Assembly: GCA_963723205.1 (NCBI GenBank)
Contig: CAVRQC010000008.1
Span: 7,447-71,446 of the forward strand
Direction: 5' to 3'
Source of the DNA: CAVQBP01 sp963723205
GTDB lineage: Bacteria; Bacteroidota; Ignavibacteria; Ignavibacteriales; Ignavibacteriaceae
Length of the DNA: 64,000 nt
The notes beneath the pieces were generated by a model. That model searched no databases, was not told where the DNA came from, and saw only the letters and a list, made by a program, of their open reading frames with translations. The position numbers were made by a program, and so were the translations under genes. Positions 17,585 to 26,601 of the stretch are shown in pieces. Position 1 is the first letter of the stretch; every line of letters begins with the position of its first letter.

Positions 17585-17903
17585 AAATTAGGACAGTACG
17601 AAAACGATAAATCTTTTCCATCACTATTGAAATAAAGCCGGTCGTATCAATTCTTTTTATTTATAGAATTTCTTATTTTGAAAAATATTTAGGGAAAAGT
17701 GTTTTATATAATCCGCTCTTCCCTTTTCATAAAAAGCGGTTTCCTATTTTCTATCTTTTCATTTTATCATCATTTATTCCATAAATTTAACCGTGATAAA
17801 TATTTGACAATTATGAAAGAATTTTGAGACAAATTTCGATATTGTATTTCATAAATTTTTATCAAATTTTATTAAAAATCATAAGAAAGATTAGGTTATT
17901 TAT
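17585..17903. other. Intergenic region between sulfurtransferase and msrB
   Basis: About 320 AT-rich bases on the plus-strand path from the sulfurtransferase to msrB. A weak hairpin (CCGCT with AGCGG, near 17718-17744) is present but its loop is long and its T-tract poor. No ORF or RNA gene is supported. The msrB promoter is presumably in the last 100 bases. Confidence 0.4.
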
Positions 17904-18434
17904 ATGAAGCGAAATTTGATTGTAGTGGTTTTATTATTTTCATTTTTTGTAATATTTATATCATCATGTGAAAATCTTAAATCGAATAGTCTTATAGGTA
18001 ATCAAATAAAAATCACTAAAAAAGACAGCTTGGATTTTCAGGTAAAAAAAACAGAGGCCGAATGGAAAAAGATATTAACTTCTTCTCAATATTATATCCT
18101 GCGTGAAAAAGGAACTGAACCTCCTTTTACAGGCAAGTACATTGATAATCATGAAAAAGGAGTTTACAAATGTGCAGCTTGCGGACAAATACTTTTCAGT
18201 TCAGATGCAAAGTATAATTCCGGAACAGGATGGCCTAGCTTTTGGGAACCTTATTCATCTAATAGTGTCGTGTTGGCTGAAGATAATAGCCTAGGAATGA
18301 ATAGAGTTGAAGTATTGTGCAGCAAATGTGGCGGTCATTTAGGTCACGTATTTGATGATGGCCCTGCACCTACTTATGAAAGATATTGTATCAATTCTGA
18401 AGCTTTAGTATTTCAAAAATCCGATGATAAATAA
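17904..18434 (+). CDS. msrB: Lipoprotein peptide-methionine (R)-S-oxide reductase MsrB
   Basis: A 176-residue protein with a lipoprotein signal (FISSC, acylated Cys 22) and a complete MsrB domain (about 45-172). Both zinc CxxC pairs are present (CAACG and CSKCG), as are the core GTGWPSF and GGHLGHVFDDGP stretches and the catalytic Cys 162 in ERYCINS. It reduces the R-sulfoxide of methionine in oxidised proteins. The lipid anchor places it outside the cytoplasm, so it would need an extracytoplasmic electron donor. It lies 320 bases after the thiol operon on the same strand but appears separately transcribed. Confidence 0.95.
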   Translation: MKRNLIVVVLLFSFFVIFISSCENLKSNSLIGNQIKITKKDSLDFQVKKTEAEWKKILTSSQYYILREKGTEPPFTGKYIDNHEKGVYKCAACGQILFSSDAKYNSGTGWPSFWEPYSSNSVVLAEDNSLGMNRVEVLCSKCGGHLGHVFDDGPAPTYERYCINSEALVFQKSDDK

Positions 18435-18503
18435 GGTAGGTAATTTAAAATAAGTTTTAGAAGAATTTAAGATTTGCGAATTGTTTTGTATGTGAAATTC
18501 AAA

Positions 18504-18564
18504 TGTTCTAATGTTCTTTATCCAGAACTGAAAATATTATTTTAGGATATTGAACATTAGAACA
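18504..18564. repeat. Perfect 13-bp inverted repeat between convergent genes
   Basis: TGTTCTAATGTTC (18504-18516) is repeated in perfect inverted orientation at 18552-18564 with a 35-base spacer. It lies between msrB (plus) and the OB-fold lipoprotein gene (minus). There is no T-tract. It could be a REP-like palindromic unit or a two-way transcription end. Confidence 0.6.
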
Positions 18565-18599
18565 ATGAGTAACAAAATAAAAAAACTTAATCTCCTGAG

Positions 18600-19319
18600 C
18601 TACATCGATTTTTCAGCTTTTACAGTTGCATCTTCAATCATGACAGGATAAGAATACCCCGCACCAAAATCTCTGTTAACAGCAACCGTACCTTCGGCAA
18701 TCACAACATCACCCACTTTTACAATATCTTTGCTGGTAATCATCAAATCATAATTATTTCCAGAGCCAGTCCCGTCCTGAATATGAATCCAGTTTCTTCC
18801 CATAATATTGGGATTAAATTTTGTGACTTTTCCTCTCACTTTAACTGTCTTACCTGCCAGTGAACTTTTATCAACATAAATTTGTGCAATAGTTTTACCG
18901 CCGCTTACTGGTTTAACAGAAACATCTTCTTTTACAGTGTTTAATTTAGGATGATTGGGAACGGTAGTCATCTCATTTGGTGTTTTGGAAACATGATCAA
19001 CAAAAAGAACAGAATCAAAGGTCTTTTTTAATGTTTCACTATGGAAGTTTTTCATTTCCATACTTTTACCGAAATATAAGGTTTCTCCTTTTTGAACTTC
19101 CATTTGGGGAACTGCAATCCAATATTCAGAGTCATTCTCCTTCACTTTTAAATAAGTATAGTTCGAAGCATTCATATTTTCAAGCACTACAACTTTATGT
19201 AGACTTTCAGCCGGCATGGCTGCCTCTTTTGAAGCATTTTCTTTTGGTTCTTCTTTTTTCTCACAAGCTGTAAAGCCAATAGCTAATAACACTAAAATGA
19301 TAATCGATAACCGGTGCAT
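18600..19319 (-). CDS. OB-fold lipoprotein of unknown function
   Basis: A 239-residue lipoprotein: the signal ends in GFTAC (Cys 19), followed by an acidic, Glu/Lys-rich linker. The C-terminal half (about 140-235) reads like an OB-fold of the tRNA-anticodon/nucleic-acid-binding type (GKTVKVRGKVTKFNPNIMGRNWIHIQDGTG, VKVGDVVIAEGTV). The middle (about 45-125) repeats a similar beta pattern. Such domains in bacterial envelope lipoproteins have no fixed role; some bind cations or small ligands. A good ribosome-binding site (AAGGAG) precedes the ATG. Convergent with msrB; no operon partner. Confidence 0.7.
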   Translation of the reverse strand: MHRLSIIILVLLAIGFTACEKKEEPKENASKEAAMPAESLHKVVVLENMNASNYTYLKVKENDSEYWIAVPQMEVQKGETLYFGKSMEMKNFHSETLKKTFDSVLFVDHVSKTPNEMTTVPNHPKLNTVKEDVSVKPVSGGKTIAQIYVDKSSLAGKTVKVRGKVTKFNPNIMGRNWIHIQDGTGSGNNYDLMITSKDIVKVGDVVIAEGTVAVNRDFGAGYSYPVMIEDATVKAEKSM

Positions 19320-19412
19320 ACTATCTCCTTTTTATAATAAATTACAATTTAATATGTGAATATAAGAAAAGGATAGCTAAAAAAAGATGGATAAAATTAT
19401 CAAAAAACAGAT

Positions 19413-20102
19413 TTATTTTAATATAGAATCAAAAGTCGTAGTTAAATTTTCTTTTAATATTTCCCATTTGGCATTATTATTTAATACGAATTTCTGGTTA
19501 ATTTCAAGTTCAATCCCTATATAATATTTTTGCGAAAATTTCTTTCTTAAATATGAAGTAAATCCATCCGATATTCCCAGATAAGGATAATTAAATCGTA
19601 TTTTTAAATGTTCATCTTTCGATAACAATTCCTTTTTGAATAAAATAGCAAAATCTCTTTCTCTGCTTATTTTCGGGTCATATAAGAGCCCGATATCAGC
19701 ATTTCTTATTTGGCTATTTAATACAGGAGTAAAAGTGTGAACTGAAATGTGAACACTTTCTTCTCCTTTCTTTACTAATTCTTCGATTAGATTTTCAACT
19801 TTATTTCTAAAAGGAAAATAGTATTTATTTAATAACTCCTCTTTTTTATCCTGGTTCAGATTTTTTGAGAATTGGGAAAATAAGTTAGCACTATTAATTG
19901 ACCGGTTTAGTTCTATTAAAAGTCTGCTTATTTCTGAAAAAGAAAAATAATTCTTTCCTTTGGATATTGTTTTGGCAAGTTCTAATGCCCCGGGATCATA
20001 AGCTTTGTGAGTTTGTAATATACTTATGTTATCGTTAAATAGGTATTGATACTTTGGAGGAATTTTATTCCCTCCATGTTCGCACGTTACAATAACATTC
20101 AT
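19413..20102 (-). CDS. N-formylglutamate amidohydrolase-family enzyme
   Basis: A 229-residue protein of the N-formylglutamate amidohydrolase fold. The N-terminal metal motif is VTCEHGGNKIPP, followed by HKAYDPGALELA and a later HISVHTFTP. These correspond to the family's His/Glu/Asp zinc-site regions. The family hydrolyses N-formylglutamate or related N-acyl amino acids. It is the last gene of a four-gene minus-strand operon, overlapping the GCS2-like gene by 4 bases. No histidine-degradation genes are nearby, so cleavage of an acyl-glutamate or gamma-glutamyl intermediate made by the two ligases is likelier than histidine catabolism. That is inference from context. Confidence 0.82.
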   Translation of the reverse strand: MNVIVTCEHGGNKIPPKYQYLFNDNISILQTHKAYDPGALELAKTISKGKNYFSFSEISRLLIELNRSINSANLFSQFSKNLNQDKKEELLNKYYFPFRNKVENLIEELVKKGEESVHISVHTFTPVLNSQIRNADIGLLYDPKISRERDFAILFKKELLSKDEHLKIRFNYPYLGISDGFTSYLRKKFSQKYYIGIELEINQKFVLNNNAKWEILKENLTTTFDSILK

Positions 20103-21340
20103 GGGATAAATATTTTATTGTCAGCCAGTGATTCGGAAAGTCTCATATATGTTTTAAATATGTTATTACCTAAATAATTTCCAGCTAAAGATTTAATAAT
20201 TCTGGAAGATAAACTTCCGTATTTTAATATTAATTCAATATTTTTAATCCAGGATTCCCTGGAAATATCATTTGTAAAGATAATTTCCTTAATTAAATAT
20301 TTCCATAAATCACTTGCTGAAGATTTTTTATTTTCAGTATAATTGAATGCTCTTAAATACTCTTCATCCTCAATTATTGCATTTTCCCCCCCTTTAATAA
20401 TTTTTAAGAATATTTGAGCGAGTCTTTCTTCATCCCACTTTATTTGCTCTTCTAGTTTAATCCATTTCTCGTTAATCAATAGCTTTAATACATTCACAAT
20501 TGAATAAACAATTGTTAAATCTGCAGCAGGACATTCCTGGATATCTATAATTCTTATTTCAATAGTATTTCTTTCAAACCTGGCAATAGCTCCTCTTGAG
20601 TTAACCCATTCGTTCTTCAGGATTCCTTCTGTATCATAAGGAGATAAATCTGAATAAATTTTTTGCAGAATTTCGGTTTGATAATCGGATTTATTGAACA
20701 CCCTTTCAGGAATAACCTTTCCCGGAATTGATGGAATTTTTTCCTGGTTTTTCCGGTAAACCTCAAGCCTTGTATCATAATAACCAGAGATCTTTCCATC
20801 TATAATAGGAGTGCTTGCACTTATTGCGGGAATAATCGGCAGCAGAAGCCTTATTGCTGCATGAAGCTTCTTAAATTCTTCATCATTATAAAAAGGGAGA
20901 TTAAGATGAACACTTTGCAGGTTTGACCAGCCGTGCCCTTTGCAGTTAAAAATTTTATTATAAGTTTCATAGGTAGCATTATATTCATGCGGCCAAAGTA
21001 TTGTTTCCTTATCCGGGTTCATAAAAGGATGCATGCCGGTCGGCATTAGCATACAATTGTAATTCCGTAATATTTTATTAATTGACTTTACATCCTTGGC
21101 AAATAATTCATCAAGATTGTTTAAATCTTTCCTGGGGCCATTAGTCTTCATTTCGATAACATGCAAAACCAGTTCATTTGACCACGATGTTTCAGTAAAT
21201 TCCACATCTGAAATATACTCGCCTATTACGTCATAAATAACTTTATCTGTTATTGGTTTAATGTTTAGATTGTCTTTGTCAACAATCATATATTCCAGTT
21301 CAACACCATAACCGCCAAATAAATGCAGTGCTGATTTCAT
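20099..21340 (-). CDS. GCS2-type carboxylate-amine ligase (glutamate-cysteine ligase family 2)
   Basis: A 413-residue protein of the glutamine-synthetase-like ligase fold. It shows the N-terminal GGYGVELEYMIV motif (residues 9-20, metal-binding acidic pair), a central GHGWSNLQSVHLNLPF segment, and a substrate-side NSRGAIARFERNTIEIRIIDIQECP stretch. The family joins an amino group to a carboxylate, classically the gamma-carboxylate of glutamate to cysteine, using ATP. It overlaps the RimK-like gene by 4 bases and the amidohydrolase by 4, so the three are translationally coupled. Glutathione synthesis cannot be excluded, but the RimK-type partner and the peptidase argue for a different gamma-linked product. 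Confidence 0.85.
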   Translation of the reverse strand: MKSALHLFGGYGVELEYMIVDKDNLNIKPITDKVIYDVIGEYISDVEFTETSWSNELVLHVIEMKTNGPRKDLNNLDELFAKDVKSINKILRNYNCMLMPTGMHPFMNPDKETILWPHEYNATYETYNKIFNCKGHGWSNLQSVHLNLPFYNDEEFKKLHAAIRLLLPIIPAISASTPIIDGKISGYYDTRLEVYRKNQEKIPSIPGKVIPERVFNKSDYQTEILQKIYSDLSPYDTEGILKNEWVNSRGAIARFERNTIEIRIIDIQECPAADLTIVYSIVNVLKLLINEKWIKLEEQIKWDEERLAQIFLKIIKGGENAIIEDEEYLRAFNYTENKKSSASDLWKYLIKEIIFTNDISRESWIKNIELILKYGSLSSRIIKSLAGNYLGNNIFKTYMRLSESLADNKIFIP

Positions 21341-22809
21341 AGGCGTAAATTCTTAACTTTTCTGATTTTATCAATTCTATTTTTAAATGAATGCATCACG
21401 GATAAATATAATTTGTCTTTAAGTTTTTTATCTTCTATTCCATAATCTATACTCGGATTATCATTTACTTCTATAACAAAAACATGATCTCCTTTTTGCT
21501 TCAGATCAACACCATAAAATCCATCACCAATTTGATTTGCTGCTTTTAAAGCAATATTTATCACTTTTTCAGGTACATTCTTCACCAGTAAAGTTTCGAA
21601 ATTACCATAGTTCGAATCGCCTTTATTATCCCAATCATAAATTTGCCAATGATTTTTTGCCATATAATATTTGCATGCGTATAAGGGAGTTTTATCCAGT
21701 ATACCAATTCTCCAGTCAAAATCTGTCGGTGCAAATTCCTGGGCTATAATTAAATCCGAAGAATCGAGAAGCTTTTCCAATTCGATTTTCAGATTGTCCC
21801 TGTCGTTTACTTTTGTTACACCTTGTGAAAAAGAGCTATCGGGTTTCTTCAAAACGCATGGTAAACCAATCTCCTTTTCAACAAATTGAATGTTATCTTT
21901 ATGCACAATAATGGTTTTAGGAGTTGGAATTTTTGCTTTACCAAGTAATTCTGCAAGATAGACTTTATTCGTACATTGCAGAATAGACCATGGATCATCA
22001 ATTACTACAAGTCCTTCTGCAAATGCTCCCCGTGAAAATCTGTATGTATGGTTGTTTACAGCTGTGGTTTCCCTAATGAACAAAGCATCAAATTCGGGTA
22101 TCCTGTTGAAGTCATCTTTTTCAATGATTTCACTTCGTATACCAACAGATTCACCTGCTTCAATAAATTTATCAATTGCCTTACTGTCTGATGGCGGAAG
22201 TTTATCTTCTTCATTAAAAAGAATTGCAAGATCATATTTTGCTCTGGGAATTTTTGATGACGAATATCTTTTCTTTGAAAAATACGATCGGGCAAATTCA
22301 ACTATATAAGGTTTATGATTATCCGGAATATCAATAAAAGAAATCGGCGAAATGTTCTGCAAAATCCATTTCTTTTCATAAAAAAATTTTGCTCTTAAAA
22401 GTGGCGCCTGGAAAAGACTATATAATTGTGCACTTAATTTGTCATATTGCTTGGCAATATTTCTTCCAAAATAAATACTAAGCACAAAATTTTTTGATTG
22501 TATTTTGGACAGGCTTTTCTGAATTAATTCTTCAATATCATCTGAAATAATTCTTATTAAGGATTTTGATTTCAAATCCTGGATAGTAGATATATTAGGG
22601 AAAGCACGATGACCTCTTGCTTCAGCAAGAAGCGATACATAATAACCGGTGCTTTGATATCTATAAGACCTGCACAAATTAAAAATACGGGCCGATTCTA
22701 TTTCCGAATATTTATTTTCTGTCAAATATGATTTTGCGGCTACAACTTCGACATCCTCTATATAAAAATCCATGTCGGCAGGATTATTAGTTACAACTAT
22801 TTTTTTCAT
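21337..22809 (-). CDS. RimK-type ATP-grasp ligase with RLAN-like N-terminal domain
   Basis: A 490-residue protein. Residues about 1-190 form an N-terminal domain typical of the RimK-like ATP-grasp N-terminal family (VTNNPADMDF..., EIESARIFNLCRSYRYQSTGYYVSLLAEARGH). Residues about 190-480 are a RimK ATP-grasp. The nucleotide lysines are in CVLKKPDSS, the hinge region in IIAQEFAPTDFDWRIGIL, and the metal ligands in FVIEVNDNPSIDYG. ATP-grasp ligases form amide bonds through an acyl phosphate; RimK adds glutamates to a protein tail. It is the second gene of the C39-RimK-GCS2-FGase operon. A five-copy heptamer repeat replaces a normal ribosome-binding region upstream. Product unknown. Confidence 0.87.
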   Translation of the reverse strand: MKKIVVTNNPADMDFYIEDVEVVAAKSYLTENKYSEIESARIFNLCRSYRYQSTGYYVSLLAEARGHRAFPNISTIQDLKSKSLIRIISDDIEELIQKSLSKIQSKNFVLSIYFGRNIAKQYDKLSAQLYSLFQAPLLRAKFFYEKKWILQNISPISFIDIPDNHKPYIVEFARSYFSKKRYSSSKIPRAKYDLAILFNEEDKLPPSDSKAIDKFIEAGESVGIRSEIIEKDDFNRIPEFDALFIRETTAVNNHTYRFSRGAFAEGLVVIDDPWSILQCTNKVYLAELLGKAKIPTPKTIIVHKDNIQFVEKEIGLPCVLKKPDSSFSQGVTKVNDRDNLKIELEKLLDSSDLIIAQEFAPTDFDWRIGILDKTPLYACKYYMAKNHWQIYDWDNKGDSNYGNFETLLVKNVPEKVINIALKAANQIGDGFYGVDLKQKGDHVFVIEVNDNPSIDYGIEDKKLKDKLYLSVMHSFKNRIDKIRKVKNLRL

Positions 22810-22820
22810 TTTTTATTTTT

Positions 22821-22855
22821 TATTCTTTATTCTTTATTCTTTATTCTTTATTCTT
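22821..22855 (-). repeat. Tandem heptamer repeat (5 x TATTCTT) ahead of the ATP-grasp start codon
   Basis: Five perfect copies of TATTCTT on the plus strand (AAGAATA on the coding strand), plus one degenerate copy at 22814-22820. The array overlaps the last codons and stop of the C39 gene and ends 11 bases before the ATP-grasp ATG. Each unit carries a purine-rich AAGAAT, the only Shine-Dalgarno-like sequence there. Copy-number slippage would shift the spacing between the two genes. Confidence 0.9.
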
Positions 22856-23546
22856 TAGGTTCAATAATTAAGAATATGGAATCATACGTTACAATTCCAA
22901 GAAGAATAGAATTTATTAATCTATTCACCTTTACAGAATAGTAATTGCTTTTAAAGGGATGATTTGTGTAAGGATCGGCTATGACGATATGTTTTTTCTC
23001 TTCATCATAACCACATAATACTACAAAATGTCCCGTCGGGTAACCTTTAATATCATCATATATTAATTTATTTTTTTCTATCGTTAGTTCCCGTTTACTT
23101 TGATACAAATAGGTTGCACTTAAACCGGTAAGAATAGGAATGTTTTTTTCAAAATACTTTTTTAAAAGCGAAGGAGTCAGTTCATCATATCTTAATTTAC
23201 CCCCTTTTTCTAAAAATTCGATATACGCTTTAGATACAGTTTTCAATTTTTTATCTTTTTTATGATTGTATTGTTCCTTTAATTTTGCAATTAAATCAAC
23301 ATCATCAATAAACCAGGTCGGATCAAATACATTGAGGTTATAGGTATATAGCTTGGAATTGTAACCTCTGTCCAACGCATGACACGCAAGATGTACTGCA
23401 AGAGTTCCGCCTTCATCCAAATTAGTTACCTGTTTAATGACCTCCTTTAGACCAATTTCATCACCATAAAACTTATATACGGCATGTAGACTTGTAGGTC
23501 CGCAAGTTGTATCATCAGGCTGATCTTTAATTTTAACCTGCAGCAT
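22848..23546 (-). CDS. C39-like papain-fold cysteine peptidase
   Basis: A 232-residue protein with a C39/papain-like layout: catalytic Cys 15 in DDTTCGPTSL, His 173 in TGHFVVLCGYD and Asp 191 in VIADPYT. There is no signal peptide and no transporter domain fused, unlike bacteriocin-processing C39 domains. The family cleaves leader peptides after double-glycine sites or hydrolyses small peptide bonds. As first gene of the operon with two amide-forming ligases and an amidohydrolase, it could mature or recycle the product. No double-glycine precursor ORF was found nearby. Confidence 0.85.
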   Translation of the reverse strand: MLQVKIKDQPDDTTCGPTSLHAVYKFYGDEIGLKEVIKQVTNLDEGGTLAVHLACHALDRGYNSKLYTYNLNVFDPTWFIDDVDLIAKLKEQYNHKKDKKLKTVSKAYIEFLEKGGKLRYDELTPSLLKKYFEKNIPILTGLSATYLYQSKRELTIEKNKLIYDDIKGYPTGHFVVLCGYDEEKKHIVIADPYTNHPFKSNYYSVKVNRLINSILLGIVTYDSIFLIIEPKE

Positions 23547-23609
23547 AAATTCTTTATAAAAATTATGTTAAATTTATATACAATATTTAATATTTAATAT
23601 TGATCTAAT

Positions 23610-23636
23610 ATTGACTATAATTTTATAATAGTCAAT
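23610..23636. repeat. Inverted repeat in the C39/ppc divergent promoter region
   Basis: ATTGACTAT (23610-23618) and ATAGTCAAT (23628-23636) form a perfect 9-bp inverted repeat with a 9-base AT-only spacer. It lies between the divergent starts of the C39 operon (minus) and ppc (plus), which would suit an operator. It has no known consensus match. Confidence 0.35.
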
Positions 23637-23642
23637 CCTTAG

Positions 23643-23656
23643 TGTGCCGGTCACCT
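23643..23656. repeat. Orphan half of a REP-like palindrome
   Basis: TGTGCCGGTCACCT matches 13 of 14 bases of the arm of the complete hairpin element at 50686-50716. No complementary arm follows, so this is one half-site. It sits in the divergent region upstream of ppc. Confidence 0.5.
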
Positions 23657-23746
23657 AAACTAATTTTAATATCTTTAAGTAACTTTGGGATGACTTTTAT
23701 AAACCAACTATTTTTTCCATCATTAAAGACAATATAATTATTGTAA

Positions 23747-26533
23747 ATGAACAAAATATCTTTAAATAAGCTTGAAGCATCGGAAAAAGATGCTCCGTTA
23801 AAAAGAGACATCAGGGAACTTGGTTTTATCCTGGGAAATATTCTGAAAGAACAGGAAGGCAAGGTTTTATATGAAACCGAAGAAAGACTGCGGGCATTAA
23901 CAAAATCACTTAGGACCGAATATGATGAAAAAACAAGAAAAGAAATTATTTCATTAATTAATTCCCTTTCAATCGAAGATGCATATAAAGTTGTACGTGC
24001 TTTCTCCACTTACTTTATCCTTGTAAATGCTGCCGACGAAGTTCACAGGATTCGAAGATACAGGGAAACCATAATGTTTAACAGCGAACCTCCCGAAAAC
24101 TCAATTGAAGAAGCTTTGCATTTCTTAAAAAATGAATTGAATGGTGAATTAAGTAAAAGTGATATTGAAAAAATATTAAACGGCATTAAAATAATACCGG
24201 TATTTACAGCCCATCCAACTGAAGCAACACGACAAACTATTCTAAGAAAAATATTAAATATTAGCCAACTGTTGCTACAAAGAGAATTGTTAAAAAATAC
24301 TTCTGAAGAAGAGGAAGAGATTAAAGCTCAACTGCAGACAGAGATTACCCTGTTATGGCAATCAAATGAAATACGCTTTCACAAGGTAACAGTAAAAGAT
24401 GAGATACAAAGAGGTCTCTTTTTCTTTAAGGATGTAATCTATGAAATAATACCGCAGTTTTATTTAATCTTAAATTCAAAGTTTAAAGATGAATTCAATT
24501 TGGATAAACCAGTCCCAAATGTTCTTAATTTTGGTTCCTGGATGGGAGGAGACAGAGACGGACATCCATATGTAACGGTTGATTTAACAAAAGAAACTTT
24601 AATGAATAATAAAAACCAGATTCTTAATCTTTATTTAAGAGATCTTTCTCCTCTTTATACTTCATTAAGCTCATCATTAAATATTATCAAAGCAGATAAA
24701 AAACTTCAACAGTCAGTAGAAAAAGACCGTGAACTTCTTAATCCCAGAATTAGTGAAGGCATAATGCGGGACCCTTCCGAAATCTACCGAACTAAATTAT
24801 TGCTGATTGCTGAAAAGCTTCAGCATACAATTGATAGCACAGAAAAAGGATATGCAAATTCTGACGAACTTCAATCTGATTTTCAATTAATTTACAGTAG
24901 CTTGGTAAAAAATAAAGGAAAGACAATTGCAGATAACAAAATACTCCCGTTGATATACAAAATAAAAACTTTTGGTTTTCATTTGGTACAAACCGATATA
25001 AGACAGAATTCTCCGATGCTCCGTTTTGCTATCAATGATATTTTGAATTATTCTGAAGTCAGTCCCGATTTTCAATCTTTGGAAGAAGAAGAAAAAGTCA
25101 AAATTCTGACTAGGGAAATATTAAGTGCCAGACCGTTAAAAAATTCTTTTAGTGATTTACAGGATATTACAAAACAGGTTATTAATGAAATTGAATTAAT
25201 TAACTGGGGGAAAAAGAATATTTCGCCGGAAGCATGTAATGATTATATAATCAGCAATTGTTCAACAGTGAGTGATGTTCTTACGGCATTGCTGTTGGCA
25301 AAAGAAGCCGGTGTAGTTATAGTGCATTTGGGAAAAATAGTAAAATCAAATTTTGATATTCTTCCATTGTTTGAAACCATCGAAGACCTTAGGAAATCCC
25401 AGGAAGTAATGCAGAGACTTTTTAATAATAAAGCATATGCATCTCATTTAAAGATCAGGAATAAAACACAAAAGATAATGATCGGGTATTCGGACAGCAA
25501 TAAAGACGGTGGAATTGTAACATCAAACTTTGAACTTTATAAAGCTCAAAAAAACCTTAAAAAATTATGCGACAATGAAAAAATTGAGCTAATTCTTTTC
25601 CATGGCCGCGGAGGAAGTATTTCCAGGGGCGGCGGACCTGTTAGCCAATCAATATTAGCTCAGCCTGCTGGAACAATTGAAGGAAAAATAAAAATTACTG
25701 AGCAAGGTGAAATGATTTCTTCCAAATACCTTATTCCTGAAATCGCTCATCAAAGTCTGGAGTTTATTACATCAGCTATTTTAATAGCTTCAGCAGAATC
25801 AAAGTATAAAAAAGCTAACGATAAATTTGATGATTATAGTGAAATATTTGAGGCAATTTCTTCTAATGCACTTGAAAGTTACCGGCAATTAATAAATTAT
25901 AAAAACTTCAATGAATATTTTAGAACTGCTACTCCTATTGATATTATTGAGCAAATTGAAATTGGTTCACGTCCTTCATCAAGACAAAAGAATAAAGATT
26001 TTAAAGCTCTGAGAGCAATTCCCTGGGTTTTTTCATGGACTCAAAACAGACAGACTATTTCCGGCTGGTACGGATTCGGGTACTCCATAAATAAATGCAT
26101 TGATGAAAAAATAACTTCATGGGATGAAATTAAAAAGATGTACAATAAATGGGAATTTTTCAAAATGCTGGTCAATAATATTGAAATGGTGCTTCTTAAA
26201 ACGGACATGATTATCGGGAAAGAATATGTTTCTTTGTGCAAAAATAAAAAATCTGCCGGTGAAGTATTTGAGATGATAAATAAAGAATATGAACTCTCAA
26301 TAAATACAATCCTTAAGATTACCGGGGAAAAAGATCTTCTTGAACATAATAAGTCTTTACAGAGCTCACTTCTTTTGAGAAATCCTTACATTGATCCTAT
26401 CAGCTTTATCCAGGTAAAATTTATAAAGCAATACAGAGAACAGAATTTTCCAAAATCTAAAAAAGATAAGCTGGTTTCCTTATTACGAATTACCGTAAAC
26501 GGAATTGCTGCGGGAGTAAGAAATACCGGTTAG
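23747..26533 (+). CDS. ppc: Phosphoenolpyruvate carboxylase
   Basis: A 928-residue protein with all main PEP carboxylase signatures: VFTAHPTEATRQT with catalytic His 156, GSWMGGDRDGHPYVT, the MIGYSDSNKDGG loop, FHGRGGSISRGGGP, and the C-terminal TVNGIAAGVRNTG that holds the allosteric/C-terminal site. It carboxylates PEP with bicarbonate to oxaloacetate, replenishing the TCA cycle. The length is normal for bacterial enzymes. Start chosen at ATG 23747. Divergent from the C39 operon and apparently single. Confidence 0.97.
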   Translation: MNKISLNKLEASEKDAPLKRDIRELGFILGNILKEQEGKVLYETEERLRALTKSLRTEYDEKTRKEIISLINSLSIEDAYKVVRAFSTYFILVNAADEVHRIRRYRETIMFNSEPPENSIEEALHFLKNELNGELSKSDIEKILNGIKIIPVFTAHPTEATRQTILRKILNISQLLLQRELLKNTSEEEEEIKAQLQTEITLLWQSNEIRFHKVTVKDEIQRGLFFFKDVIYEIIPQFYLILNSKFKDEFNLDKPVPNVLNFGSWMGGDRDGHPYVTVDLTKETLMNNKNQILNLYLRDLSPLYTSLSSSLNIIKADKKLQQSVEKDRELLNPRISEGIMRDPSEIYRTKLLLIAEKLQHTIDSTEKGYANSDELQSDFQLIYSSLVKNKGKTIADNKILPLIYKIKTFGFHLVQTDIRQNSPMLRFAINDILNYSEVSPDFQSLEEEEKVKILTREILSARPLKNSFSDLQDITKQVINEIELINWGKKNISPEACNDYIISNCSTVSDVLTALLLAKEAGVVIVHLGKIVKSNFDILPLFETIEDLRKSQEVMQRLFNNKAYASHLKIRNKTQKIMIGYSDSNKDGGIVTSNFELYKAQKNLKKLCDNEKIELILFHGRGGSISRGGGPVSQSILAQPAGTIEGKIKITEQGEMISSKYLIPEIAHQSLEFITSAILIASAESKYKKANDKFDDYSEIFEAISSNALESYRQLINYKNFNEYFRTATPIDIIEQIEIGSRPSSRQKNKDFKALRAIPWVFSWTQNRQTISGWYGFGYSINKCIDEKITSWDEIKKMYNKWEFFKMLVNNIEMVLLKTDMIIGKEYVSLCKNKKSAGEVFEMINKEYELSINTILKITGEKDLLEHNKSLQSSLLLRNPYIDPISFIQVKFIKQYREQNFPKSKKDKLVSLLRITVNGIAAGVRNTG

Positions 26534-26571
26534 ACTAGATGCAAAAGAGAAACTATTATTTTGGTTTTATA

Positions 26572-26588
26572 TTTTTGAATTTTGACTT
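26572..26588. repeat. 17-bp intergenic repeat, copy 1
   Basis: TTTTTGAATTTTGACTT is the exact reverse complement of 29494-29510. It lies between the ppc and tetR stops. Part of a low-complexity A/T motif family (TTGAC-type units) that also repeats imperfectly within 26572-26595. Confidence 0.6.
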
Positions 26589-26601
26589 TTGACTTAATTG
26601 C

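Noticed and set aside
17715..17750. Hairpin with CCGCT/AGCGG arms as a terminator of the thiol operon
   Set aside because: Only five paired bases across a long loop and a broken T-tract; too weak to call.
20099..21340. GCS2 gene as glutathione synthesis (gshA)
   Set aside because: No gshB-type partner in the operon; the RimK-like ATP-grasp with RLAN domain, C39 peptidase and amidohydrolase suggest another product. Not excluded.
22814..22857. Heptamer array as a CRISPR-type repeat
   Set aside because: Units are 7 bases long without spacers, so it is a plain tandem repeat.
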